Below are positions 15,681 through 24,287 of a stretch of 64,000 nt of DNA, in pieces. The stretch's first letter is position 1. Each line of letters starts with the position of its first letter. Source of the DNA: [Clostridium] leptum DSM 753 (GTDB taxonomy: Bacteria > Bacillota > Clostridia > Oscillospirales > Acutalibacteraceae); contig DS480344.1 of assembly GCA_000154345.1 (NCBI GenBank), positions 1-64,000 of the forward strand, in the 5' to 3' direction. The notes below the pieces were generated by a model, which was not told the DNA's origin, searched no databases, and worked only from the letters and a program-made list of their open reading frames with translations. Both the position numbers and the translations under genes were made by a program.

Positions 15681-17012
15681 GTGGCTTATACCAGCGTAAT
15701 CCCTGTTTACCGCCTGGACGTCAGCCTGGAATACACCCTCGATGAGAAAAAGGCTTCCCGCTCTCAACAGGAAGCTTCGCTGCGGGAGGCGGTAGATGAG
15801 GCGCTGAATCAGGATCAAACGGAAAGGGATTTGTTTCTGTCTGCTGTGGGCTGCACTGTGGAATCGGCTTTTGACGATATGTGCCTGATTAAAAAGATGT
15901 GGCATAAGGAAAAAGGCGTGCAGGGCTTCCACCTGGTCCAAAGCTTTGCTCCCGGAGAGGCCAGCCCGGAATTGGCACATCAGATCGGACAGGAATTCGC
16001 CCAAAAGCTGTTAAACGGAAAATTCCAGGTTGTCATCAGCACCCACCTGAATACCAAATGCCTGCACAATCACCTGGTCTGGAACTCGGTATCCCTCACG
16101 AATGGAAAGAAATACCGGAGCAATCAAAAATCATACATTACCCGAATACGCCGGATTTCCGATGAGCTGTGTAAAAAGTATCATCTTTCCATTATCGATA
16201 CAGAGAAATCCCAACAGGCGGCTATGCCCTACGCCCAATGGCTGGCGGAAAAACAGGGACAGCCAACCTGGAAAACTGTAATTCAGCAGGATGTGGACGC
16301 GGCGGCCATATCGGCTTTGACCTGGAAACAATTTCTGTGGATTCTGGGACAACAGGGATACACCTTTCAACTGAACCGCAAGTATTTTACGCTGCGTCCT
16401 CCGGGAAAGGAACGTCCCGTCCGGTTTAAAACCCTGGGCCCGGACTACACCCCGGAAGCGATCCAGCGCCGCATTCTGGAAACCCAGCCTCCCTTACCGG
16501 CTGGGAAAAGGACAGCCCCGGCCCGGCGCTTTACCCTCCGGGCCGGGAAGCTCCCTTCCCGCGGGATCACCGGCCTGCGGGCTTTGTACTTTTCCTATCT
16601 GTATCAGATAGGAGTGCTGAAGAAAAAGCCCCGGCGCCCAAGCTATGCTCTGAGGGAGGATATCCGAAAGCTGGACCAGCGGATCGAGCAGATGGAATTC
16701 ATTTTCAGGAATCAGATCCAGGACCGGGAACAGCTTGCCTCAATCCGGCAGGAAAAAGAAACGGAGATCGAAGCCCTGGTCAAAGAACGCCGGAAGTTTT
16801 ACCGGTACAAGCCGGGGGCCCCTCAAATAGCGGTTTTTACAGACCGGCTTCGAGAACTCCGGCATACGGTAAAGCTGTGCCGGGAGATCGCTGCCCATTC
16901 CATTGAAATGGAACAGAGAATGAGGGCTGCCAGGCTGGAAGAACAGCGGCGGTGGGAACAGCAAGAGCAGGAAAAAGAACAAGACAAACGCTCCCATCAT
17001 CTGGAGCGATAA
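15681..17012 (+). CDS. Conjugative relaxase (MobA/VirD2-type)
   Basis: Nicks oriT and leads the strand into the recipient. A GTG at 15681 gives VAYTSVIPVYRLDVSLEYTL, which matches the usual N-terminus of this family (MAYTSVIPVHRLD-like); the catalytic Tyr is probably in LEYTLDEKKA at residue 18. The metal-binding His triad is His122 with His129 and His131 in HLNTKCLHNHLVW. The middle segment PTWKTVIQQDVDAAA is typical, and the C-terminal half is helical, coiled and charged. The 443-aa length is normal. An in-frame ATG at 15633 would run through the proposed oriT and lacks a ribosome binding site. No good site precedes the GTG either, so the start is uncertain. Confidence 0.88.
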   Translation: MAYTSVIPVYRLDVSLEYTLDEKKASRSQQEASLREAVDEALNQDQTERDLFLSAVGCTVESAFDDMCLIKKMWHKEKGVQGFHLVQSFAPGEASPELAHQIGQEFAQKLLNGKFQVVISTHLNTKCLHNHLVWNSVSLTNGKKYRSNQKSYITRIRRISDELCKKYHLSIIDTEKSQQAAMPYAQWLAEKQGQPTWKTVIQQDVDAAAISALTWKQFLWILGQQGYTFQLNRKYFTLRPPGKERPVRFKTLGPDYTPEAIQRRILETQPPLPAGKRTAPARRFTLRAGKLPSRGITGLRALYFSYLYQIGVLKKKPRRPSYALREDIRKLDQRIEQMEFIFRNQIQDREQLASIRQEKETEIEALVKERRKFYRYKPGAPQIAVFTDRLRELRHTVKLCREIAAHSIEMEQRMRAARLEEQRRWEQQEQEKEQDKRSHHLER

Positions 17013-17028
17013 AAGGAGAGTGAATTGA

Positions 17029-17838
17029 CTGAACTACGGAAACGATCCAGCGGATCAAATCGTCCGGTTCACCCTGGAGGGGACGGAGGTAGCCCTGAAG
17101 CTATCAGGACTGGCGGCGAAAAACTTTGCCATGTTTGTTTACGCCGTACTCAGCGATCAGAAGAAAACCCGGGGCAAAACCCGAATGGTGCGAATGCTGA
17201 AGGAACAGCGCCCGTTTAAGTTTTTCAGGCTTCCGGCAGAATTAATGAAGGAATTTGCAAAGGAAGCGAAAGGCTATGGACTGCTGTATGTTCCCATTCG
17301 GAACAAGAAGAAGCCGGAGAGGGTCGAGGTAGTGGTGTTTGCCGATGACGCCGCAAAAGTCCAGCGCATTTGCGACAACCTTGGCTTGGATTACGTCAAG
17401 GCCCAGGCCGGCGAAATGATGATCGGGCAGGAGGATGAACCGGCGGCTCCCGCGGCGCCCAATCTCAGCCAAAGCCAAACCGTTCAGATGGAAAACGGCA
17501 CGGTGTCGTTTGAAGTGGGCGGCTTTGAGGACGATTTCAGTATCGGCGGAGCCGCGGCTCAGGAGAACGGCGCTGAAAATTTTACCCCAAGCCGGGAAAA
17601 GGAGCCGGAGCAGAAAAAGAATCCGTCCGGGCTTTCCTCACCCAGCAAAAACTCCTTGCCCGGCTCGGAAGGCCCTGAACGGACCCCGGAACAGAAACCC
17701 TCTGTCAGAAAGGAGCTCCAGGAGATCAAACAGGAGCAGGCGGAGAAACCAGCGGACAAGGCCAAACAGCAGGAGCATCAGCCTCCCGCTGCCGGCCGTT
17801 CCCGAAAGAAGAAAAGAAAAAGAGCGAAAGGTAGGTAA
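17029..17838 (+). CDS. PcfB-family (DUF3801) conjugation protein, CTG start
   Basis: The 269-aa product matches PcfB: NYGNDPADQIVRFTLEGTEV at the N-terminus, then LKLSGLAAKNFAMFVYAVLS, KTRMVRMLKEQRPFKFFRL and AKGYGLLYVPIRNKKK. PcfB acts with the coupling protein PcfC in the pCF10 system. Relatives start with ATG at the position of the CTG at 17029; the CTG lies nine bases after AAAAGGAGAG. The C-terminal third is a disordered, Lys/Glu/Pro-rich tail ending KKKRKRAKGR. It sits 16 bases behind the relaxase. Confidence 0.82.
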   Translation: MNYGNDPADQIVRFTLEGTEVALKLSGLAAKNFAMFVYAVLSDQKKTRGKTRMVRMLKEQRPFKFFRLPAELMKEFAKEAKGYGLLYVPIRNKKKPERVEVVVFADDAAKVQRICDNLGLDYVKAQAGEMMIGQEDEPAAPAAPNLSQSQTVQMENGTVSFEVGGFEDDFSIGGAAAQENGAENFTPSREKEPEQKKNPSGLSSPSKNSLPGSEGPERTPEQKPSVRKELQEIKQEQAEKPADKAKQQEHQPPAAGRSRKKKRKRAKGR

Positions 17839-17844
17839 TGCTTT

Positions 17845-18807
17845 ATCGATTTAACAAAGCTGATTACGAATCAACAGCAAACTCAGCAGCCTGAACTGCA
17901 GGAGGGCGGAAGGCTGTCCAAGGAAGAATACGCGGCCATGAAAAAGGCGGAACGCGAAGAAATATGGGACCGGGTGAATGCCCAGGCGGAGGAGGTCTTC
18001 CGGGACGATGAGTCCATGAGGGGTTTTTTGAACTTCATGGCCCAATGCACTCCCCAGAGCACCCGAAACCTGCTGCTCCTTTACGAGCAGGACCCGTCCA
18101 TTACCCAGCCGCGCACCTCAGACAGATGGAAAGAAGCAGGCCGGACTGTATACGGCAGCGCGGAAGGATATCTTTTCTTTGCCGATCAGGAATACCAAAG
18201 AAAAGATGGGACCAGAGGCAGCGGATACGTTATTACCAAGGCTTATGACATTTCCCAGACAAGAGGGCCGCGTTTGATCCCTCCCGCAAAGCATCTGCCG
18301 GAGGAAATCATCGCCGCCATGATCGAGCGGAGCCCTGTCCCCCTGGCAATCTCGGATCAGCTTCCCCAGGGGGTAGAAGCGCAGTATGTACCGAAACAGC
18401 GGACCATCTATGTGAGAAACGGGATGAATGAAACCGCTACCATCTGCGCCATCGCCAGGGAGCAGGCCCACGCCGGATTCGATACGGCAGGCATGGGATA
18501 TTACCGGCAGGCGTATGCGGCCCAGGCATACTGCGCCGCCTATGTGACGGCGCAGAAATTCGGCCTCGATACTTCCGCTTTCCGGTTTGACACAGTATGC
18601 AGAAACTGTGCTGAAATGAGCGCGGAGGAAAAGCGCGGCTTTATTGGGGAAGTCAAGAGTGCGGCCTATACCGTCAACCGGGATATCCAAAGATGCTTCC
18701 AGGACTTGGACCAAATCATCCAGCCTGATGAATTTTCCATGGAAGCGAAGAAGCCTGCAAAATCGTCTAAGGCAAAGGATGGACAGACTCAGGAAACTCC
18801 GCGGTAA
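17845..18807 (+). CDS. ArdC/LtrC-like conjugation protein, probable ATC start
   Basis: A protein of about 320 aa with the ArdC-like N-terminal region (MRGFLNFMAQCTPQSTRNLL, LLYEQDPSITQPRTSDRWKE, GYLFFADQEY) and a C-terminal peptidase-like region. The zinc motif expected as HExxH is altered to REQAHAGFD, so it is probably not an active protease. ArdC proteins bind single-stranded DNA and protect entering DNA from restriction. Coding sequence extends upstream of the first ATG (17938), which lacks a site; IDLTKLITNQQ starts at an ATC nine bases after AGGTAGG. The exact start is uncertain. It follows PcfB with 6 bases between. Confidence 0.7.
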   Translation: MDLTKLITNQQQTQQPELQEGGRLSKEEYAAMKKAEREEIWDRVNAQAEEVFRDDESMRGFLNFMAQCTPQSTRNLLLLYEQDPSITQPRTSDRWKEAGRTVYGSAEGYLFFADQEYQRKDGTRGSGYVITKAYDISQTRGPRLIPPAKHLPEEIIAAMIERSPVPLAISDQLPQGVEAQYVPKQRTIYVRNGMNETATICAIAREQAHAGFDTAGMGYYRQAYAAQAYCAAYVTAQKFGLDTSAFRFDTVCRNCAEMSAEEKRGFIGEVKSAAYTVNRDIQRCFQDLDQIIQPDEFSMEAKKPAKSSKAKDGQTQETPR

Positions 18808-18906
18808 GCCGGAAGTTTTCAGTTTGTTTTCTTTTGTCCGGTAGCTTTCCGGCCCAGGGTGTGGTATGGTGAAGGTGGAAAAACAGCAGAGAAAGGGGGC
18901 GCTTCC

Positions 18907-19215
18907 ATGGAGAAGCAAAGGCTGTTTAAAATGACAATGGTGGACCGGGATTTTTTAATGCAGGGGCTTCGCAATTATGCGGTTTCTGTTCAAAGCAGGG
19001 GCGGAAATTCAGAGGCAGTGGACGCCCTGATCCGCAAGACGATGGCGGTAACAGGCGGGAAGCTTTTTCTGGACGAATCGGAGTATGAATGCGCCGTTCG
19101 CGGGATTAACAATCTGCGCGACGCCTACCTGTCGGCGGGCCGGAGCAGCGGCGGAATCGACCGGGCGCTTTTTAAGCTTATGAACAGCAAATACAAACGG
19201 GCGCCTGTCCGGTAA
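18907..19215 (+). CDS. Hypothetical ICE protein, 102 aa
   Basis: ATG after GAAAGGGGGCGCTTCC. A small helical protein (DRDFLMQGLRNYAVSVQSRG, FLDESEYECAVRGINNLRDA) with a basic end KYKRAPVR. Related short proteins are seen in the same place in similar ICEs, but I cannot assign a named family. It lies between the ArdC-like gene and a strong terminator, upstream of the coupling-protein gene. Confidence 0.65.
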   Translation: MEKQRLFKMTMVDRDFLMQGLRNYAVSVQSRGGNSEAVDALIRKTMAVTGGKLFLDESEYECAVRGINNLRDAYLSAGRSSGGIDRALFKLMNSKYKRAPVR

Positions 19216-19227
19216 ACAATTACGGCT

Positions 19228-19275
19228 GCCCCCGAAGCTTTTGGAATTTTTCCCTGGGCTTCGGGGGCTTTTTTT
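19228..19275 (+). terminator. Strong rho-independent terminator
   Basis: GCCCCCGAAGC and GCTTCGGGGGC form a perfect 11-bp stem followed by TTTTTTTA. It lies just before the ribosome binding site of the VirD4 gene, so expression of the type IV secretion genes would need readthrough or a promoter inside this gap. Confidence 0.9.
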
Positions 19276-19309
19276 ATTTCTTGCGAAAGGAAGGATATTT
19301 TTTGATTCT

Positions 19310-21094
19310 ATAAGCACACGAAAAACTCCCTGGTGGGTTTGGCTGCTTCCCTTGCCTATCGTGTGGTGGCTGGCGTTATTGACAGCCGGAAGCTGGCGAG
19401 CCGGGACAAATCTTGTGGAATTGCTGGCCAGGCTTTCCGAAGCCATGAACAGCCCTTTTTCCCTTCACTGGACGGAATATTCCGTCCAGTGCCTGCTTTT
19501 GTTCACCACAGGATATGGAATCATTGCGCTGACGGTGGTCTCCAATCGGAAGAACCGCCGCAGAGGAACCGAACACGGCTCGGCCCAATGGGGAGACGTA
19601 TTCCAAACCGCCAAACGGTACCGGGACAAAAAGAACCCAAAGCAAAACCTCATCCTGACCCAGCATTTCCAGATGGGGCTGGACGGACATAAACACAAAC
19701 GCAACACCAATGTTCTGGTCATCGGCGGTTCCGGCGCGGGAAAAAGCCGGTCCTATGCGATTCCCAACGCTTTAAACTGCGGGGAGTGCTCCATGGCAGT
19801 CTGCGATCCCAAAAGTGAAATCCTGCGGAAAACAGGAACCGCCTTGAAAGCCAACGGTTTTGAAGTGCGGGTATTCGATTTGTTAAATCCCGACGCCTCC
19901 TACTGTTACAATCCCCTGGCCTATGTCCGGGATGACAAGGACGTGCTGCGGCTGATTGAAACCCTCATCCAGAGCACTACCCCGCCCGGAGCCCAAACCT
20001 CCGACCCTTTTTGGACAAAATCGGAAACGGCGCTTCTGCAGGCCCTCGTGCTTTACCTCATGCACGAAGCTCCCAAGGAAGAGCAGAACTTCGCAATGGT
20101 CATGGAAATGCTGGAAGCCGCGGAGGTGCGGGAGGAAGATGACGAGTATGAATCGCCGCTGGATATCTTGTTCTCCCGCCTGGAAATGCGGAACCCGGAA
20201 AGCATCGCCGTCAGGCAGTACCGCATTTTCAAGATGGGCGCCGGGAAAACCCTGAAATCCATCCTGATCAGCGTGGGCGTCCGCCTGTCTGCCTTTAATC
20301 TGCCGCAAATCGCAAGGCTGACCTACACTGACGAGCTCCTCCTGGAAGAAATGGGAGAAAAGAAAGTTGCCCTGTTCTGCTGCATCCCGGATTCGGACAA
20401 AAGCTTGAACTATTTGGTGGGCATGATTTTCGGGCAGCTCATTCAGACCTTGTACTTCGTAGCCGACCGGAAATACAAAGGAAGGCTGCCGGTGCCGGTT
20501 CATCTGCTGATCGATGAAGCGCCGAATATCGCCCTGCCCACAGACAACTTTTTGCCCTGGCTTTCCACCATGCGAAGCCGGAATATTTTTTGCAGCTATA
20601 TCGCTCAGAATATGGCCCAGATCAAGGCGTTGTTCAAGGAACAATGGGAATCGCTGGTGGGACTGTGCGACGAATTCCTCTATCTTGGGGGGAACGAGAA
20701 GGAAACTCATAAATACGTTTCCGAGCTTATGGGCAGGGAAACGCTGGATACGAACACCTATGGCCGGAGCCGGGGACGAAGCGGAAGCTTCAGCGTCAAC
20801 GACCAGCAGACAGGCCGGGAGCTTTTAACCCCGGATGAGGTACGGCTGCTGGATAACCGTAAAGCCATTTTATTTGTCCGGGGAGAGCGTCCCATCATGG
20901 ACGATAAATATGACCTGATGCGCCACCCCAATATCCGCCTGGCGGAAGATGGAGGCGCGCCGCCTTACGATTATACCCAGGCGAAGGACGCCGCGGACGA
21001 TCTGGACTACTCCCCGGAGCAGTACGGCGATTTCGAACTTCTGGACCCGGAGGATTTTCTGGAGGAGAAGCCCCGAAAAAAATTACCATATTAA
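19310..21094 (+). CDS. VirD4/TraG-type coupling protein
   Basis: An inner-membrane ATPase that passes the relaxase-DNA complex to the secretion channel. Two N-terminal membrane helices (residues about 6-27 and 55-78) precede Walker A GGSGAGKSRSYAIPN near residue 145. HLLIDEAPNIALPTDN is the Walker B region, and ELLTPDEVRLLDNRKAILFV is typical of the family. The length of about 594 aa is normal. No ATG, GTG or TTG gives a sensible N-terminus after the GGAAGG site. The first plausible near-cognate codon is ATA at 19310 (ISTRKTPWWVW), 16 bases behind that site, which is long, so the start is uncertain. Confidence 0.9.
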   Translation: MSTRKTPWWVWLLPLPIVWWLALLTAGSWRAGTNLVELLARLSEAMNSPFSLHWTEYSVQCLLLFTTGYGIIALTVVSNRKNRRRGTEHGSAQWGDVFQTAKRYRDKKNPKQNLILTQHFQMGLDGHKHKRNTNVLVIGGSGAGKSRSYAIPNALNCGECSMAVCDPKSEILRKTGTALKANGFEVRVFDLLNPDASYCYNPLAYVRDDKDVLRLIETLIQSTTPPGAQTSDPFWTKSETALLQALVLYLMHEAPKEEQNFAMVMEMLEAAEVREEDDEYESPLDILFSRLEMRNPESIAVRQYRIFKMGAGKTLKSILISVGVRLSAFNLPQIARLTYTDELLLEEMGEKKVALFCCIPDSDKSLNYLVGMIFGQLIQTLYFVADRKYKGRLPVPVHLLIDEAPNIALPTDNFLPWLSTMRSRNIFCSYIAQNMAQIKALFKEQWESLVGLCDEFLYLGGNEKETHKYVSELMGRETLDTNTYGRSRGRSGSFSVNDQQTGRELLTPDEVRLLDNRKAILFVRGERPIMDDKYDLMRHPNIRLAEDGGAPPYDYTQAKDAADDLDYSPEQYGDFELLDPEDFLEEKPRKKLPY

Positions 21095-21118
21095 TATGAT
21101 TTGTTAGGAGGAATGCCA

Positions 21119-21478
21119 TTGAGAAGAAGCCGGAATAAAGCATATCCCGAAAACCGGGAACCCTCAAATTCTCTGCGGCTTGGAAAAAGAGGAAAGAAGC
21201 AGTTTGCTTTTTACACGGCGGCTGTGCTGTGCGCCTGCTGCTTTTCCGCCCCGGTACTCGCTGCCAGCGATCCCCTTGGCGTAGTGAATAACCTTTCCAG
21301 CTTTATCTTTTCCCTGATCCGCGCCATCGGACTGATCCTGCTGGGCTGGGGTGTGGTACAGGTGGGGCTCAGCTTCCAAAGCCACGATCCCAGCCAGAGG
21401 TCCCAGGGTTTTCTCACGCTGGCGGGTGGCTTGGTCGTCACGTTTGCCAAGGAGATTCTGGACCTAATCACAGGATAA
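21119..21478 (+). CDS. VirB2/TrbC-like small membrane protein (pilin-like)
   Basis: TTG start seven bases after TTAGGAGG. A basic N-terminus is followed by a signal-like hydrophobic stretch ending PVLAAS (about residue 45). A mature part of about 75 aa has two hydrophobic helices (FSLIRAIGLILLGWGVVQVG and the GFLTLAGGLVVTFAKEIL segment). This layout fits VirB2/Maff2-type subunits. It lies between the coupling protein and the VirB6-like gene, as expected. The basic 40-residue N-terminus is longer than usual. Confidence 0.78.
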   Translation: MRRSRNKAYPENREPSNSLRLGKRGKKQFAFYTAAVLCACCFSAPVLAASDPLGVVNNLSSFIFSLIRAIGLILLGWGVVQVGLSFQSHDPSQRSQGFLTLAGGLVVTFAKEILDLITG

Positions 21479-21520
21479 CAAAACCGGGAGTAAGGAAGGA
21501 GGTGATCCGCCGCAAACTGG

Positions 21521-22342
21521 ATTCTTGACAATTTAAATTACGCGCTGGATACCTGGAATGCAAAGCTGTCCGAAATCTGGGCGCTGCTGACTCAGGAGCC
21601 CGATACCTTTAAGGGCGGCGGGATCTGGAACGTTATGCTGGATATCAACGGGGCGCTGAAAGCCATCGGGTACGGCCTGCTGGTTTTGTTTTTTGCTGTG
21701 GGAGTGGTCAAAACCTGTTCCGGCCTGGCTGAAATGAAAAGGCCGGAACTGGCGTTTAAGCTTCTGCTCCGCTTCGCTTTGGCAAAGGCGGCGGTAGGAT
21801 ACGGGCTCGATCTCATGCTGGCCCTGTTTTCCATCATACAGGGAATGGTTTCCACAGTGATTACCCAATCTGGCTTGTCCGGGGTAACAGGAACGGCGCT
21901 TCCCCAGGACATTGTTGACCGGATTAACCGGGTGGATTTCTTGAACAGCATTCCCCTGTGGATCGTCACCCTGTTGGGTGGCCTGTTCATTATCGTGCTC
22001 GCGTTTATCATGATTTTAACGGTTTATGCCCGTATGTTTAAAATCTATATTTTCTCGGCGATTTCGCCTATCCCCCTTTCCTCCTTTGCGGGAGAACCCA
22101 CCAGCAATATCGGAAAAAATTTTCTCCGGGCTTACGCGGGGGTCTGCCTGGAAGGGGTAATCATCGTCCTGGCCTGCGTCATTTTTACTGTCATGGCTTC
22201 CACCCCGCCGCTGGTAAACCCCGGTGTGGCGGACGTCACGGCGGTATGGAGTTATATCATGGAAGTGATTTTCAATTTATTGGTTTTGGTAGGCGCGGTC
22301 AGAATGAGCGACCGGATTGTCAAGGAGTTATTAGGATTGTAG
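21521..22342 (+). CDS. VirB6/TrbL-like polytopic membrane protein
   Basis: Forms part of the inner-membrane channel. It has about six hydrophobic segments, an opening ILDNLNYALDTWNAKLSEIW, the conserved GGGIWNVMLDINGALKAIGYGL, and SAISPIPLSSFAGEPTSNIG near the middle. The frame opens at 21506 after a perfect AAGGAGGTGA site, but no ATG, GTG, TTG or near-cognate codon lies at the usual distance. ATT at 21521 is the first candidate and is 18 bases from the site; the position where relatives have Met is AAC or GCA here. The start is therefore unresolved, while the protein itself is clear. Confidence 0.85.
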   Translation: MLDNLNYALDTWNAKLSEIWALLTQEPDTFKGGGIWNVMLDINGALKAIGYGLLVLFFAVGVVKTCSGLAEMKRPELAFKLLLRFALAKAAVGYGLDLMLALFSIIQGMVSTVITQSGLSGVTGTALPQDIVDRINRVDFLNSIPLWIVTLLGGLFIIVLAFIMILTVYARMFKIYIFSAISPIPLSSFAGEPTSNIGKNFLRAYAGVCLEGVIIVLACVIFTVMASTPPLVNPGVADVTAVWSYIMEVIFNLLVLVGAVRMSDRIVKELLGL

Positions 22343-22365
22343 TTTACTGAGAGGAGAGAAAAGCC

Positions 22366-22773
22366 ATAGAAGTAAAGATACCAAAGGAAATCCGGGACTA
22401 TCAGGAATCCATCTTTTTTGGATTGAATTTCCGGCAGCTGTTCTGTTCCCTGCTGGCCGTAGGAACCGCAGTGGGGCTGTATTTTTGGCTGCGGCCGCTG
22501 ATCGGAAGCGAGGAAGTGGGCTGGATATGCATTCTTGGAGCCTCGCCCTTTGCGGCCTGCGGATTTTTCAAATACCATGGAATGACCGCCGAAAAATTCG
22601 CGTGGGCATGGTTTAAGTCGGAATTCCTGTATCCGAAAAAGCTGGTATTCAAATCCAACAGCCTTTACTATGAGGTCATGCGGGACGCCATCTCAAAAGG
22701 GGAAAAACCTCCCCGAAAATGGAAGAAAAATACCGAACCCCAGCCACCGGCTGGGAAAGAACAGGGGGCCTGA
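22366..22773 (+). CDS. PrgI-family conjugation protein, ATA start
   Basis: The 135-aa product has the PrgI pattern: EVKIPKEIRDYQESIFFGL at the N-terminus, two adjacent hydrophobic segments (residues about 23-42 and 47-66), then KYHGMTAEKFAWAWFKSEFL. Relatives begin MEVKIPKE; here the codon at that place is ATA, six bases after GAGGAGAG. PrgI is the VirB3-like membrane partner of VirB4. The next ATG (22423) would remove the conserved N-terminus. The end is Lys/Pro-rich. Confidence 0.87.
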   Translation: MEVKIPKEIRDYQESIFFGLNFRQLFCSLLAVGTAVGLYFWLRPLIGSEEVGWICILGASPFAACGFFKYHGMTAEKFAWAWFKSEFLYPKKLVFKSNSLYYEVMRDAISKGEKPPRKWKKNTEPQPPAGKEQGA

Positions 22774-22776
22774 GAA

Positions 22777-23496
22777 ATGGAACTGAACCTATACCCCATC
22801 CGCCCGGAGGAAATTGTTTGCATGGGAGGACTAAGCAGCCGTGGGCTTGACCAAAAGATCGGCTGCATCGGATCTTTGACAGCGAACCTTAATACCGGCA
22901 CACCAGAATTTGAAAGCGCCTGGCGCAGCCGAACGTTCCGACTTAACACCCCGGAATTTACCGATGAATTCAATGAGATGATCGGTACCCTGCGCCAGGG
23001 GCTTCTCAAAAGCCCGGCAGAACTTCGCGCCTGCTGTGCCGCCTGCCCGGACAGTATTTTGAAGGACAGCCCCAGCGCAGATATACGGCACGGGTTTCGC
23101 ATCGATACCGGCAGATACTCATATATGCTTGTTTGTTCCTTTCGCTCTGCAGACTGCCGGTTGTGGTTAAATGCTTTTTCATTTCTGGCTTTGGATCGGC
23201 ATATGCGGGAAGCTAGAAGTGGTATTCCTATCCTTGATCAGCAAGGCCATGAACGGTTCCGTATGCCGGACGGCGGAAAACTCAGGGTTACCTCCCAAGA
23301 CGGATTTTCTGGTTTTTGCACCGTCCGATATTTCGATAAGGAACGGGCAGTGCTGTTCGATGAACTTCATGAAAGTATCATTCTCCCAATCCGGGAGCTT
23401 CCAGAATGGGAAGCAGCGAACAAATTTCGCCTGCTGCCCCTGGACCCTCCTATGCGATCCAGCCGTGAGCCATACCGTAAGGGACAAGAAAGATAA
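22777..23496 (+). CDS. Unknown conjugation-operon protein, 239 aa (paralogue of the next gene)
   Basis: ATG start three bases after the PrgI stop. The sequence begins MELNLYPIRPEEIVCMGGLS and shares its whole plan with the gene at 23530: QxGFIG/IGCIG near residue 30, a GFRIDTGRYSYMLVCS strand, a middle RHMREARSGIPILD helix, and FRMPDGGKLRVTS. The basic tail is REPYRKGQER. The family occurs in ICEs of Clostridia, but I cannot assign a function. No membrane segment or catalytic signature is visible. Confidence 0.7.
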   Translation: MELNLYPIRPEEIVCMGGLSSRGLDQKIGCIGSLTANLNTGTPEFESAWRSRTFRLNTPEFTDEFNEMIGTLRQGLLKSPAELRACCAACPDSILKDSPSADIRHGFRIDTGRYSYMLVCSFRSADCRLWLNAFSFLALDRHMREARSGIPILDQQGHERFRMPDGGKLRVTSQDGFSGFCTVRYFDKERAVLFDELHESIILPIRELPEWEAANKFRLLPLDPPMRSSREPYRKGQER

Positions 23497-23529
23497 TGAC
23501 CAAACATTTTTAAAACTGGAGGACAGCTA

Positions 23530-24252
23530 ATGAAAATCGATCTGAATATCCGCCCGATGACGCCCCAGGAAAAAATTTACGCCGAACTTCAAAGCAGCCA
23601 AATCTCCCAGCAGACAGGCTTCATCGGCGTCTTAGTCGGAAACTTTAATCAGCAGGATAGGGATCTGCCCATGAAGTGGAATATACTGCAAGAACCTCCG
23701 ATAAAGGAAGCATTTTGGTCGGAGGCGCAAAGCGTATTGAAAGAACTGAGGAACACCATTTTCAAGGATAGAATTTCCATGCAGGAATACTGTGCCAGCC
23801 ACACAAGCTTTTTCAAAAGCCAATCTGCCGATGTTTATGGGTTTCGCGTGGATTCCGCGCGGTATTCCTATTTAATACTCTGCAGCCCGCAGTCAAAAGA
23901 CCGCTGCCTCTATCTCTATGCCTATTCTACTGAAGCGCTGGAATATCATATGAAAAAAGCTGAGAGGGGCATCCGCTTTATTACTCCTGATTACAAAGAG
24001 AAGTTCCGCTTTGCCGATGGAGAAAAGATACGGATTATTGGAGCCGATGGGAATTTCCGTGACCGGATCTGCCGGTATATTGACGATACCCACTTCGAAA
24101 CAGAGGGGGAATTTGGCGGAACCCTATACCACATTTGTGAATTTGCCGAACTTTGCGAACAAACAGGAAGCCAGGTAATCCCTCTCGATGGAGAGCAGAA
24201 AGACGTCAGTCGGGAGCAGCGGCCTCCCAAGACCAAAGGCTGGGAACGATAA
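23530..24252 (+). CDS. Unknown conjugation-operon protein, 240 aa (paralogue of the previous gene)
   Basis: ATG after CTGGAGGACAGCTA. MKIDLNIRPMTPQEKIYAEL, YGFRVDSARYSYLILCS, YHMKKAERGIRFITPDYKEK and FRFADGEKIRIIGADG align with the upstream gene, showing a tandem duplication with strong divergence. The C-terminus adds a TLYHICEFAELCEQ helix and the tail RPPKTKGWER. It sits inside the type IV secretion operon between PrgI and VirB4, so a role in transfer is likely but unproven. Confidence 0.72.
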   Translation: MKIDLNIRPMTPQEKIYAELQSSQISQQTGFIGVLVGNFNQQDRDLPMKWNILQEPPIKEAFWSEAQSVLKELRNTIFKDRISMQEYCASHTSFFKSQSADVYGFRVDSARYSYLILCSPQSKDRCLYLYAYSTEALEYHMKKAERGIRFITPDYKEKFRFADGEKIRIIGADGNFRDRICRYIDDTHFETEGEFGGTLYHICEFAELCEQTGSQVIPLDGEQKDVSREQRPPKTKGWER

Positions 24253-24287
24253 CAGCCAGTTACTTCACCCGGAAAGGAGAGACGCCT

